Assembly (NCBI GenBank): GCA_021234155.1
Contig: JAJEKV010000073.1
Location: 2,080,001-2,144,000 of the forward strand
DNA length: 64,000 bases
Source of the DNA: Isoetes taiwanensis
Taxonomy: Eukaryota > Streptophyta > Lycopodiopsida > Isoetales > Isoetaceae
Direction of reading: 5' to 3'
This document shows, in pieces, positions 31,460 to 43,308 of this stretch. Below the pieces are notes generated by a model, which had not been told where the DNA came from, did not search any database, and was given only the letters and a program-made list of their open reading frames with translations. Position 1 is the stretch's first letter. Each line of letters opens with the position of its first letter. A program made the position numbers and the translations under genes.

Positions 31460-33024
31460 TGCAGGCCTGGCCAGTTAACCTCTCGGTAACTGGAGATCCC
31501 ATCAATCTCTACCATTGGATCTACTTAACCCTTGCAACTCAAGAAATTAACACATGCATGCTTAGGTAAAGAATTTAATCTTTATATATGCTCCAAGGTC
31601 CCAAAAATATACTTGCCCATTACTCAGCAATAACCCCGCACAACAATTAATGTTTTTATTAATTGTAGCCTCAAGCCAATATATAATAATAATAGTAAAC
31701 AAGTTATTTAACTGGCAATCCACACTTCTACTCTCGCCTTCCCGAAGCTTGGCTACTTTCCGGAGCATCTCGCGCCTCTGCTTACACCATCAACCACGGG
31801 GTTAGTCACACGGACTAAGTGGGGATCGGGGATCTAGAACATGTCTAGCATCAATGATACAAAGCATTAACCTAGAAATATTAACTTAAACTTACCATAG
31901 CCTCGCCCCTGCAATCCAAGTTACTAATCCATTATAAACATGACCATTGCAACTTCATTCCAACGTTCAAGACCACATATATAAGAACTAAGCAGTCATA
32001 ACAGTAAACATTGCAACCAATATTCCTCTGGGTCTGAGCAAGGCCAACTCGGCTGATCAGGCCAGTGACATAGAGGCGGGGTAACCACGTGTGTACACAC
32101 CCATCCACGCTGCGTCCATCATTGGAGGACCACTTAACTGTGCATGACGTTGTACCATACAGTATCAGCGCCCGATGTTCAAATAATAACATTTACATTC
32201 TTACTGTGCAAAAACCGCGAGTCTAGACCATCGCACCTAGACTCCAGCCCCAGAGGTCTATATCAAAGAGTTATACTATACATAAATCATAACACTATGA
32301 ATTCCACCCAATATCAACTAGGCACATTTCCATATCAAATTTACCTCAGGAATTCCATAGTTTAGACTTCATTCAACAAAGGAAATCCAGTTATACGCTG
32401 GTATGAACATTACTATCTCTACCATGCAACATGCAATGGCCGGTGCTTAAACAAAATACAACCTTCGCTAATATCTTATTATTTTTAACTAGATCAATTT
32501 CCTTCAAATTACTACTTATAACCTTAGTGACGGTGGCTTCCATAACCCTGCTAACTAGTTTATTGACTAATGCACCCATTCCCAACTCGTAATACCTCTA
32601 GCATGTATTTTTCCCTTCTTTAATTTAGTTTATTCCAAAGGGTTTAGATATATAACTAGCTAACTTGTTAAACTACACATTCCGTAATCATAAATACTTA
32701 TACCCATTAATACTTTAACCCAATTCCTTATTCAGAACTAACCATTAATGTTTTATTTTTGACCTATAACCTTAGCTTTTTCTTTTTCCTATTAAGCTGT
32801 TAAGCAATCCAGCTGCAATCTATCGCCTCCAAAAATGTTACACCATCACATGCATCAAGTTTTTCCACTGTATTTGTATTTATTATTAACCTCCAGTATA
32901 TTTGTCTGTATAATCTTGCATATATGATATATACTCTACATGCATGGTATTTGATTTATTATTCCCTTGCATCCCCTTAATAATATAATTCCACAACATA
33001 CCTCAAAATTCTAGGTCCGTTACA
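31460..33024 (-). repeat. Long terminal repeat of a chromovirus, minus strand
   Basis: On the minus strand it starts TGTAACGGACC at 33024 and ends ...GGCCAGGCCTGCA at 31460, giving TG...CA termini. Just inside the element (33025-33040, reading minus) is a purine-rich 'TTTTTGGAGGAGAGAC' that fits the polypurine tract. A 1,565-bp LTR is long but usual for plant Ty3/gypsy. No second copy of this LTR is in the window. Its outer end abuts copy C. Confidence 0.75.
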
Positions 33025-33054
33025 GTCTCTCCTCCAAAAATTCAACCCATGTCC

Positions 33055-33336
33055 TCATGGGCGCATCTCCGGAAACTCACGAAGAATCCAATTGGCATCT
33101 TCCCATGTGGCATCTTCCTCAGGACAACCCGCCCATTGAACTAAAAGTCTCCGTATTGTTCGCCTCCCTAAGCGATGGGTCTCCTCCCGCAAAATGCGCT
33201 CTGGTCGGGGGTACAAAAAGTTCTTCCTGCTTACTAAATCATCATCCCCCAACATATGGAAAGGATAAAAAACATACTTCCTTAAGTTACTCACGTGGAA
33301 AAGATTATGTACTTTCAAGTGCGAAGGTAACTCCAA
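33055..33336 (-). pseudogene. Chromodomain end of a chromovirus integrase
   Basis: 93 residues: 'LPSHLKVHNLFHVSNLRKYV' followed by a chromodomain-like 'RRLLVQWAGCPEEDATWEDA'. In chromoviruses this C-terminal part targets integration to heterochromatin. The upstream part of the same protein lies at 43062-43306, because a second retrotransposon has inserted between them, at the position of the G-K-V-A-Y motif. Confidence 0.9.
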
Positions 33337-33344
33337 CCTGTAAG

Positions 33345-34743
33345 TGTTGGCCGGGTCAACCTACCCCAAGCCCGACAGAGTTCTTAGGCAATGGATGACA
33401 AAATAATAATACTCATGACAGCGAAAAATATAATTCCGTTAATTACTTACGCCAGCACCACCACAACTAGGCTCATAACTTCCGTTATACCCCTTAAGCC
33501 TAGCCGCACCGCTTCCTTTTACTCCTTGCTATTTTATTTTTATCTTTTTCTTTTTTTCTTTTATGTATAGGGAAATCAAAAGGTTTAACTTATTAATAGG
33601 ACTTATGAAATTGTTGGAAAAAATTGTTAGGTTAACATGTAGTTAGGTCTTCACGTTAAAATTCGTTTAGGGCAAAAACCTGTTCGAGAAGGGGCAGCGG
33701 CCATGCACAAATCCGGCTCTTCTCTGGAATCGCTCTGACTCCTTCCTCTCTCTGCTATGGCATGATCAAATCGGCATGCTTCCTAATATTCTGATCACGA
33801 TTTTGCAGGTTAAGCTTCAAAACACTAGAATTCATACCTTGGCTCCAGGCAGCAAAACGGAACTGGCTTAGGGTACTGGCTTCAGATCGGTTTTTTGCCT
33901 ATAGCCTAACAGGGACGGATTTCTAAGCAGCACAGGCTGATTTGGTGATTCTAGCTTCTAGGATTTTGCTTTTAGTTTACTCTTACTCTATCTCAGACCT
34001 CTACAAGCAGATGATGCCTCTCATATAGCACAGGCAACTCTGATTCTGATACGATTAGGGAAGGATGCAAGACGGCTCTACTTGCGGGCAAATGAATAGA
34101 CAGGCAGGCAAAATGCTGACATACTCAGCAGGTATATTGCAATCATTTTGTTTACACAGGATCTACACAAGGGATTTCTTTCAAGGTAATCCTTGTTAGA
34201 AACTGGTTTCCAGAAAGAAACAGACAGAATTTTACTTGGATTTCAACAAACATAAACAGGAATCATTCACTTTCACACAAATTAACACTCATAATAATCA
34301 ATAAAAGAAGGCATCATGCACAAGCAATGATGGACCAGAGTCATACCAGATGCTCAAGCAAGCAGCAGAGAGCACACGAACAGGCACAAAAAAGGTAGTT
34401 TTTTCATTCACGTTGTTTTCCTCTTATACAATTCCAATAAAATCTGGACCTTTAAAAAATACAATCTTTGCCCTCCATGTGAAAAACTTCCTTAAGCTCC
34501 AAGATTTTGACACCTCATCAATCCAAAAATATGGTCTCCTCCAATCAAACTGCTTTGTGCTTTCTCCTTACCATTAAAATTCGAATTTCTAATGGTCTTC
34601 AATAATATAAGCATCAAAATCTTCAAAAATAACCTTGTAACTATGCACTTTGGTCGATTTTGAGCCCATACTTCTTCATTGCAGCTTCTTTCCACACTGT
34701 TTCACTCAAAAATCAAAATTTCTGTTGTGCTGACCGCTCCACA
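33345..34743 (-). repeat. 3' LTR of the nested gypsy element
   Basis: 1,399 bp; minus strand starts TGTGGAGCGGTCAG at 34743 and ends GGCCAACA at 33345. Matches the 5' LTR closely except for clustered differences. A polypurine tract, minus strand 'AAGTAAGGGGGGATAA', ends right at the LTR (34744-34759). Confidence 0.95.
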
Positions 34744-35548
34744 TTATCCCCCCTTACTTGTATTCGACGTCTCGACGAACTTGCTTTCAAAAATCTGCTC
34801 AAGATGATAAAAGATGGACTAGAACTTCTCATTTCCCTTAGCAAGGTAGCAACACCATTATTAACTTAGGGATTAAAAAACCTCGCCCTTTCGGGTTTTC
34901 GAGGAAAAACCCTGGTAATAATGATGTCACTATCCTTGTTAGGGTCCTCTCGATCCGCATCAACCTCATCCTATTCCGTGCCTATTTTGAACTTGCTGGG
35001 ATGGAGACAATGGCCAGCAATACGGGAAATGGAAAACAATGGTAAAGAAAACAATGGTCATGGTTGGTAAGCCAACTAAAAACAGATGAACATGAAATGA
35101 TGGAAAAAATGATGCTCCTGCAGCGAAAAATAACGTTAGTAGAACATATGGCTGCTAATATGGTGAAGCTGATTGCAGCACTTTATGATTTGAATGATAT
35201 GAATGAATGAAAGGTGTATGGTTTGACTAATTATGAAGAACAACCAGGTGAACCTGCCATGGAAACAAAAAATTAGTAAAAACATTGCTGCCTGATGGTA
35301 AAGCTTACATGGCAGACTTTAATGGATTGACATGGAGTGGATGAGTGTAATGTGAAATGAATTGACAAAAATGGAGACAAGCAGGTGAACCTATCATGGA
35401 AACCATAAAAGTTAGTAACAAATTGCTGCCTGGATGCGAAGTTGATTTGGCAGTCTTTATGGATTGAATGAGGTGTAAGAATAAAAAATGAGATGAATTT
35501 GAGTAATACGGAGAGCAAGCAGATGAATAATAAGAAAAATCAAATTCT

Positions 35549-35587
<39 letters not shown>

Positions 35588-35660
35588 TTTTTTTTCACTT
35601 TTTTTTATAAAATTTTCCCTTATTATGAATTTTCCCTTATTATGCTATTATCCCCCCTTA
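34744..35660. repeat. Gypsy 3' untranslated region with tandem repeats
   Basis: Between the 3' LTR and integrase. Two diverged copies of a block of about 150 bp containing 'caggtgaacctgccatggaa' / 'caggtgaacctatcatggaa' lie at about 35245-35515, and a third starts at the end. An (ATTT)n microsatellite occupies 35545-35590. A second polypurine-like 'TTAAGGGGGGATAA' (minus strand) at about 35650-35662 echoes the true one at 34744, suggesting duplication of the 3' end. No frame is seen. Confidence 0.7.
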
Positions 35661-35684
35661 AATGTATTCATCGCTCTCGATGAA

Positions 35685-36957
35685 TTACATTGCATCTGGA
35701 AGTTTCTTGAAAGTCCTTGGTGCATAATATGGCTTAAGACGGGCACCATTAATTCGCGTTGGGAGCTCATTCCCCTGTAAATCTTGCAATGACCTGTAAC
35801 CGTTAGGAAAAATTTTAAGGACTACATATGGTCCTGCCCATCTCATTCTCAACTTTCCAGGTTTCTTCCAATGTTTTGAATCATATAACAATACCAAATC
35901 ATTTTCCACAAATTCTTTATTTTTATTATGAGCATCATACCATGTTTTACGTTGCCTTTGGAGTGCTTCTCTAGCCATGTATGCATGAAGACGTACTTCA
36001 TCTAGCTTCTCTAATTCTTGCAAGCGTGCCTTAAGACTACCATCTTCATCTAGCTTTTCCCCTGACCACTTTCGTAATGATGGAATTTCTATTTCAATAG
36101 GTAAGATGGCCTCTTGGCCATACACTAACATGAAGGGAGTAGATTTAGGTGGTAACTTTGTAAGCTATTCTATAGGCCCATAATGCATCTAACAATCTCT
36201 TATCCCAATCAGTCCTATTAGCGTTACAAATCTTCGTCATTATATTACATAGAGTTTTATTGGTTCTTTCAACACGGCCATTAGCTTGAGGATGATAGGG
36301 TGTACTCTTTCTATGGGCTATGGCGTGGCGTTCGGTCAAGGTAGCGACCACATCATTGATAAAGTGTGAACCTCTATCACTAACCAACTCTAAGGGACAC
36401 CCGAACCTAGTAATGATGTTTTCATATAAGAAAGTTGCTACACTATTTGCATTAGCATTTCTCAATGCTTTTGCCTCAACCCATTTGGTAACATAATCCG
36501 TGCACACCAATATATACTCACAACGGGTTTGAGCTGAAGGAGGATTAATGGGACCTACAAAATCTATCCCCCATTTTTCAAAAGGTAATATGGGAACTAT
36601 CGGGTTCAGAGGCATAGAATCTCGTCTAGTAGGCCGACCCAATCTTTGGCAAAGGTCACAATGTTTTACCTGGATTGTTACATCATGGTACAAACTAGGC
36701 CACCAATAACCAACATTTAACACTTTCTTAGCGGTGACATACGAAGCAAAATGACCTCCAAAGGGGGAATCATGGCAAGCTCTAATGACCTTTTGCACTT
36801 CATGAGGGAATATGCATCTACGCAGGATATCATCTTTACCTACCCTATACAAGGTTCCGGCCAGCAAAGTGAAAGGTTTACATTTTTGAATTAATCTTTT
36901 CCTTTCTATGGCTCTCATATCATCTGGAAATTCACCAGTGGAAAGGAATTCGGCCAC
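35685..36957 (-). pseudogene. Gypsy integrase
   Basis: Two frames. 36957-36145 carries the zinc-binding HHCC region ('ACHDSPFGGHF' and 'CDLCQRLG') and the catalytic core 'WGIDFVGP', 'SDRGSHFINDV', 'GRVERTNK' (D, D, E). 36131-35685 carries the C-terminal end, 'MLVYGQEAILPIE' to 'GARLKPYYAPRTF', with no chromodomain. A frame change at about 36140 divides them. The enzyme inserts element cDNA into the chromosome. Confidence 0.9.
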
Positions 36958-37038
36958 ATCAACATACCATTTCGGCTGCGGTCACCATAAACCGGGTTAG
37001 CATCGGGCAAGTCATCTTTTACCCCTTTATCGTTAGAA

Positions 37039-37365
37039 TCACTCAATAATCGCGATAAATGGTCGGCCAGGTGCATGAGATTTTCCTGGTTTTACAATTA
37101 TCTGAAATTGAAACTCTTGCAACATGAGTAACCATCTAGTTATTCTTCCCGTTCTGCAAGGTTTTAAAATTAAATATCTCAATGCTTGGTGGTCAACAAA
37201 AAATACAAATTCTTTTCCCAATAAATAGTGGCGAAACTTTATAATTGAATAAATCATGCCCAATCCTTCCCTTTCGGTTGTTGAATAATTCTTTTCTGCA
37301 TTAGACAATTGACGACTAGCATAATAAATTGGATGATCCCACCCATCTTGTTGTGGTTGTGACAA
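37039..37365 (-). pseudogene. Gypsy RNase H
   Basis: 108 residues starting 'MSQPQQDGWDHPIYYASRQL', including 'EREGLGMIYSIIKFRHYLLG' and 'FFVDHQALRYL', the plant gypsy RT-linked RNase H pattern. A frameshift at about 37065 leads out of frame before the 'ADHLSRL' motif. It removes RNA from the RNA-DNA hybrid. Confidence 0.85.
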
Positions 37366-37560
37366 AATACTTCCTATTGCATATCCTGAAGAGTCTACAT
37401 GGACATGAAATTCCCTTTCCCAATTAGGAAAACTAAGTATGGGTGCAGTTATTAGTGCTTCTTTTAAACTTGTAAATGCTTTTTGACATTCTTGTGTCCT
37501 TGATATTCTTTCCCCCTTTAAGGAGTGCGGTTAATGGTAAAGCCTTATTAGCATAATATC

Positions 37561-38510
37561 TTATGAATCTTGATGATACCCTATATGCCCAAGAAATGCT
37601 TGTAATTGCTTAATGTTAGTAGGTGGCTCCAATTCCGAAATAACTTTAGTCTTATCAGGGTCAATTGCAATACCCTTGCCCGAAATGATCCTACCCAACA
37701 ACGTCCCATGGGTAACTCCAAACAAACATTTCATAGGGTTTAGAGATATACCATATTCTCGACATTTCATAAAGCATAATCGAGTTTCTCCCGATGTTCT
37801 TGCACGGTACTAAAAACACGTAAATCATCAAGAAACACTTCCATAAACTCTCTTAGATAATCTTTAAATGCACCAGTAACTACCCTTTGGAAAGTGGCGG
37901 GAGCATTACACAACCCAAATGGCATAACCTTATACATGTAGCACCCCATTCCGTGACAAATGTGGTTTTTCCCTATCTTCCTTGGCAATACTCACCTGAT
38001 TGTACCCACTGAACCCGTCAAGAAAAGAATAATACTCATGGCCAGCAACCGAATCAATAACGTTATCTGAGTGAAAGGAACAGGAAACCCATCCTTAATG
38101 GTGGCAGCATTTAATTTTCTATAGTCCACACACACCCTTAATTTTTTAGACTTCTTTGGAACTATAACTATTGGGGACAACCACTCACTAGTTTCCACTG
38201 GTTCAATAAACTTAGCTTTAATTAAATTATCCAGCTCTTCCCTTACCACCTTTGAGTAATGAGGGTTCATCCTGTAGGGTCGTTGCCTTATAGCTTTTGT
38301 GTTAGCTTCAAGTACAATTCTATGCACACTTAACTCGGGTGATATACCCTTCAGATCCTCATACGTCCATGCAAAGACATCCTTAAACTCCATGAGGAGA
38401 TCCTTATATTCTTTATGTTCTTCACCAAGATTAAGTTTTCCCAATCGCACCATCTTGGGTTCTCCCGAAGTACCTAAATTCAACTCATCATAAGTGGGAC
38501 GGGTTAGCAT
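37561..38510 (-). pseudogene. Gypsy reverse transcriptase
   Basis: Three frames. 38510-37992 has 'RPYRMNPHYSKVVREELD', 'IVIVPKKSKKLRVCVDYRKL'. 37988-37767 has 'VMPFGLCNAPATFQRVV' and the catalytic 'VFLDDLRVFS'. 37770-37561 has 'LLGRIISGKGIAIDPDKTKV'. The breaks at about 38085 and 37950 are single-base changes; the neighbouring frame continues the conserved sequence each time. All catalytic residues are visible. Confidence 0.9.
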
Positions 38511-38661
38511 TTGTTGGACTTCCTTGGATGCACAATGGGAGGGGGTTTCTTTTAGCTTGGGTTCTCCCTCCTCAAATTTTGAGAAGTACTCAGGATATCT
38601 CCTCTTCTTCTTCCTTTATAGTTTCATTTACTTCTTCCACATTCTGACAAAAACATTTACA

Positions 38662-39517
38662 TCATTCATCCATTCCTCTAAAAGCCACGGATGAAGTATC
38701 ATCCCTCATTGTTAGTTTTTCATAACCCTCTTGCTCTACATAAACTTGGTCTACTTCTATTTCATTATTATTTTCGTTACTATCTACATCATCATCATTA
38801 TTATCAACATGCATATCTTCAATTGAGGAACTAGTATCACTATCATTGTCATCCTTATTACCAGATTGAACATGGACCCTTATCTTGATTAAATTATTCC
38901 CATCTCCAATTTGCAAATAGCCTGTAGACCAATCATGTTTAGCTGATGCTTGCATTAACCATGGCCTTCCTAACAATAATGGATAAGTGCATGCACTATT
39001 TGGCATCTTTAAAATGACATAATCCACAAAGAAAGTCACACCAGCAATTAAGGTTTTAATCCCAGTAACTAATCCCAAAGGTGTTACCTTTTCGTTGATC
39101 AGCCATCCTCACTATAAAACTTACAGGCATAGGTTCTGGCAAATCTAGTTTCCTCCACATACTCTCAGGCATAATGTTCATGCCCGAGCCCCCATCAATA
39201 GTGCAATTTCGTATCACTCGCCCACTTATTTCCACATCCAGACAAGGTGAACTCATATACGCAATTATAGGCCATGCAGAATTGACAACTACTTCTTTAT
39301 GACTTTTTAATGCGGCCAAGACCACCTTACGACAACTAGGAGCGATTTGCAATAATTGTTTGAATGTTAAGGAAGGACTTTTATTTTCCAAATCCTTCAA
39401 AATATCATAGGGTTGTTCTTCCTTTAAATTCAAAACTCTAGTGTACTTCTTACGTTTACCCTTATCCGTATTTTCTTTATTAGACTCGAAATCATTTAAA
39501 ATTTCTTTAACTTCCAT
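38662..39517 (-). pseudogene. Gypsy aspartic protease region
   Basis: 39517-39056 contains the active-site motif 'CTIDGGSGMNIMP' (D-G-G form); 39078-38662 contains 'PLLLGRPWLMQASAKHDWST', the region after the protease, then an acidic linker. The two frames overlap at about 39060-39078, indicating a frameshift. The protease would cut the Gag-Pol polyprotein. Confidence 0.85.
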
Positions 39518-39541
39518 TGGATGGGGAGTTGGTCAATATCT

Positions 39542-40800
39542 TCAAACAACGCCGGGTTCCTCAACCTCACTAACTTCATTATCCCCTTCATTTATCACAT
39601 GTGCTTCATTTTCTTCTTCTCTGAGTCTTCTTGCCCCACGAGTCTCCACAACATAACTTGGGATATTAACTTCGTCCACATACACAACTCGACTATCTAC
39701 CACCACTTCCTTTCCCTTATTATTAGAAGATGGTTCCCCTCTTGCCTTTAATTTGTGAGGACAATTTTCTTGGCTATGTAGGCCTTGGGTTTCATGGATC
39801 CCGCATATGGGTTGATATCCAACTTGTCTCATAGGATTAGGACAATGAGGTGCTATATGACCCATCTCTCCACATCTATAACATTGGGGTGGAGGCCTCT
39901 TCATAACTCTAGGACGATTTTGCCTTTCCTCCACGTTGGTAGCATAAGCTGCAGGATAAAAGGGTTGTGCTTGATAAGTAGGGGTAGGGGTATTAGGGTT
40001 AGCTTCCATTCTCCAAAAATAGCATCTTTCTGTAGGGTGATTAGTTTTACCACACTTTTTGCAAGGAATTGGTATGTTTTGGGAGTAGGACACTCGGATG
40101 GTAAATGGCCATAACCTTTGCATTTCACACACCACATGTTAGTCCTCTCATTGTTTACTTGTGGCTTATTACTCACACCTCTTACCCAATTCAATTGCAT
40201 CTCGTTCATTTTATTAGTAAGAGTCTCTACCACCTTTTCTAACTTTTTATCAACCCCTTCCTCTATGGTTGGCTTTGTTATTGGGGCACCACTCCCTAAT
40301 GTGGCTAGCCTACTATAATCTATGGTACCCAAGTCACTAGGCGTGACACCCAACATTCCCAAGTGAGGGCTTGCTAAAGGGGGTTCTAGAGGGTTCTTGA
40401 GGGCTACCCCACCCAACACAGAAGGCATAATCAACCCGGGATTATAATGGCGGGCCATAGTTAGCTTGGCTTGTTCCCAGCTAGCTGCAATCTTGATGGC
40501 ACTTTCTAAATCTGCTGGGGTTTGACCCTTAGTGAAAAAGCCCAAATCCGGTGGTAACCCATTTGTAAAGTATCTTACTTGATCCTCAACTGTAGGGGTG
40601 GGCTCTCTTTTGGCTACCAACCGTCTAAACCTCAGCACATAGCTCTGCAGACTTTCATTAGGCAGCAAGCGTAAATATGTTAGCTCATCATTTATTCTTT
40701 CTTGAAGGCCAATAGGCCTAAAGGCCTTTAAAAATGCTTTTCTAAGGTCATCCCAAGTCAAAAAAGGGGTAATACTCCTAGAGGTTCTATACCATTCCAT
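39542..40800 (-). pseudogene. Gypsy Gag with three zinc knuckles
   Basis: 40800-39901 begins with a retrotransposon Gag region ('LTWDDLRKAFLKAFRPIGLQ', 'NESLQSYVLRFRRLVAK') and one C-x2-C-x4-H-x4-C knuckle ('CVKCKGYGHLPSEC'). 40135-39542, in another frame, supplies two more ('CKKCGKTNHPTERC' and 'CYRCGEMGHIAPHC'). A single-base frame change lies between the first and second knuckles, near 40085. Gag packages the element RNA. Confidence 0.9.
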
Positions 40801-41666
40801 TGCCCCATCCTCTAAGGTTGCTCCAAAATGACCCTAAGTCTTTCGGCATTACCATCCTCTTGATTGGCCTCACTAATAGTAAAAATGATTGAATGTGAGA
40901 ATCAGCCTCCCCCTTTTAAAGGTGAAAAGGTTGGGTATTTCATTTTAGAAGTTTTAGTTGCCATGGGATTAAGAATCAAGTATTAGAAGGAGTTAATAAA
41001 CCTGGTTTCCTCTTCACTACTTTCCCTGGGGCTAGAGGGGGTATGGTGCTCTTTGCTACTAAACCCTTGCTCTACTAATGATCTTTCTTCTTCCAAGACT
41101 TGCTCTTTTAATTCCCTTCTTTTTTTGTTCTCTAAACTCTAGTCTAGCACTACGTTCAGCCTCTTGCTTCTCGATGCTCTTCTTTCTCCTTTCAACCATC
41201 AGGCCCCAATTCATGCAAAAACTTTAATTACTGGAACAAATAACTTTTTTTTTAATTACGTAGAGGTGGATGCCCCCTCTTGGCTTACAAATTCTTCAAA
41301 TGAAGATTGCCTAAGTCTTCTTACAAATTCTTCGGTTCCCATCCATCCAGGAATTGGTTGTGGTTCCTCCCATGGTCCACCGTCTCCCCAACCACTATTA
41401 GGTTGAATTCTCTTACGAGGATTATTTAAAATAAGTACTTTATGCTTAGTGATGGGTAAATGTGGCCAATTTTCCATTCCTGCAAGCCATTATACATCCA
41501 ACAAAAATTTAATAAATTTTATTTTATTTTATTTTATTTAATTTTATTTAATTTTATTTTATTTTATTTTTTTTTTCGAAAATATAACAAAAAATTCAAG
41601 AGTTGTACTATTATTCGTCAACACGATTACCCTTTAGTTAAGTTTCTCGCAATGCCCCCCACTTTA
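40801..41666. other. Gypsy 5' untranslated region
   Basis: Between Gag and the 5' LTR, with the primer-binding region expected at about 41645-41662 (minus 'TGGGGGGCATTGCGAG'). The minus strand further down carries a Gag N-terminal part in broken frames, and 41519-41570 is an (ATTTT)n microsatellite. I could not match the primer site to a specific tRNA. Confidence 0.5.
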
Positions 41667-43056
41667 TGTTGGCCGGGTCAACCTACCCCAAGCCCGACAG
41701 AGTTCTTAGGCAATGGATGACAAAATAATAATACTCATGACAGCGAAAAATATAATTCCGTTAATTACTTACGCCAACACCACCACAACTAGGCTCATAA
41801 CTTCCGTTATACCCCTTAAGCCTAGCCGCACCACTTCCTTTTACTCCTTGCTATTTTATTTTTATCTTTTTCTTTTTTTCTTTTATGTATAGGGAAATCA
41901 AAAGGTTTAACTTATTAATAGGACTTATGAAATTGTTGGAAAAAATTGTTAGGTTAACATGTAGTTAGGTCTTCACGTTAAAATTCGTTTAGGGCAAAAA
42001 CCTGTTCGAGAAGGGGCAGCGGCCATGCACAAATCCGGCTCTTCTACGGAATCGCCTCGACTCCTTCCCTCTCTGCTATGGCATGATCAAATCGGCATGC
42101 TTCCTAATATTCTCGATCCACGATTTTGCGGGTTAAGCTTCAAAACACTAGAATTCATACCTTGGCTCCGGGCAAAGAAAAGCGGGCGGCTTAGGGTGCG
42201 GCCGGATCGGTTTTGCCTATAGCCTAACATGGACGGATTTCTAAAAAGACAAAGCTGATTTGATGATTCTAGCTTCTAGGATTTTGCTTTTAGTTTACTC
42301 TTACTCTATCTCAGACCTCTACAAGCAGATGATGCCTCTCATATAGCACAGGCAACTCTGATTCTGATACGATTAGGGAAGGATGCAAGATGGCTCTACT
42401 TGCGGGCAAATGAATAGGCAAAAAGGGCAAAATGTCGACATACTCAAGGGTATATTGCAATCATTTTGTTTACGGGATCTACACAAGGGATTTCTTTCAA
42501 GGTAATCCTTGTTAGAAACCGGGTTTTAAAGAAAAGTATGAGAATTTTACTTGGATTTCAACAAACATAAGCGAGGAATCATTCACTTTCACACAAATTA
42601 ACACTCATAATAATCAATAAAAGAAGGCATCATGCACAAGCAATGATGGACCGAGTCATACCGGATGCTCAAGCAAGCAGCAGAGAGCACACTTAACAGG
42701 GCACAAAAAGGTTTTTTTTTTCACGTTGTTTTCCTCTTATACAATTCCAATAAAATCTGGACCTTTAAAAAATACAATCTTTGCCCTCCATGTGAAAAAC
42801 TTCCTTAAGCTCCAAGATTTTGACACCTCATCAATCCAAAAATATGGTCTCCTCCAATCAAACTGCTTTGTGCTTTCTCCTTACCATTAAAATTCGAATT
42901 TCTAATGGTCTTCAATAATATAAGCATCAAAATCTTCAAAAATAACCTTGTAACTATGCACTTTGGTCGATTTTGAGCCCATACTTCTTCATTGCAGCTT
43001 CTTTCCACACTGTTTCACTCAAAAATCAAAATTTCTGTTGTGCTGACCGCTCCACA
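41667..43056 (-). repeat. 5' LTR of the nested gypsy element
   Basis: 1,390 bp with the same termini as the 3' LTR. Differences from it are in clusters: for example 42040-42080, 42160-42210, 42410-42545 and 42655-42720 versus long identical stretches elsewhere. Confidence 0.95.
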
Positions 43057-43061
43057 GTAAG

Positions 43062-43306
43062 CCACCTTTCCAATGCGTTCCAAAATCTCATACGGACCCG
43101 CATACCTAGGGGCCCATTTACCTACACTTTTAAATGCCAGCGAGCTCTGCTTGGGATTAATTCTCAAGAACACAATTATAATCCCCCTTTTTGAATTCAA
43201 GTGGCCTACGCCTCTTGTCTGCATATTGTTTCTGTCTATTTTGTGCCACAGCCAAATTCTGACGAAGTCTCCTTAGTTGAGTATCCATGTCCTCCGCTAC
43301 TTCATT
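43062..43306 (-). pseudogene. Upstream part of the chromovirus integrase
   Basis: The minus strand reads the 'LRRLRQNLAVAQNRQKQYA' and 'GKWAPRYAGPYEILERIGKV' motifs of the integrase C-terminal region, in two frames. It stops at the gypsy insertion point, and its downstream part lies at 33055-33336. The chromovirus is cut off at about 43306 against copy C. Therefore only its 3' end was ever present here, a truncated insertion. Confidence 0.85.
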
Positions 43307-43308
43307 TG

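Larger units (their letters stand above)
33345..43056 (-). mobile_element. Complete Ty3/gypsy retrotransposon, nested insertion
   Basis: A 9,712-bp element with two LTRs (33345-34743 and 41667-43056) and the 5-bp duplication GTAAG at 33340-33344 and 43057-43061. Gag, protease, RT, RNase H and integrase lie between on the minus strand, in canonical order. No chromodomain is seen at the integrase end, so it is a non-chromodomain (possibly Athila/Tat-type) lineage. Nearly every coding block is broken by single-base frame changes, so as assembled it is not autonomous. Confidence 0.95.

Noticed and set aside
35545-35590. CRISPR-like or regulatory array
   Set aside because: Simple (ATTT)n microsatellite; no spaced direct repeats of CRISPR type anywhere in the window.
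38662-38800. Separate acidic protein downstream of the gypsy protease
   Set aside because: It continues the pol frame after 'LLLGRPWL' and is the usual variable linker.
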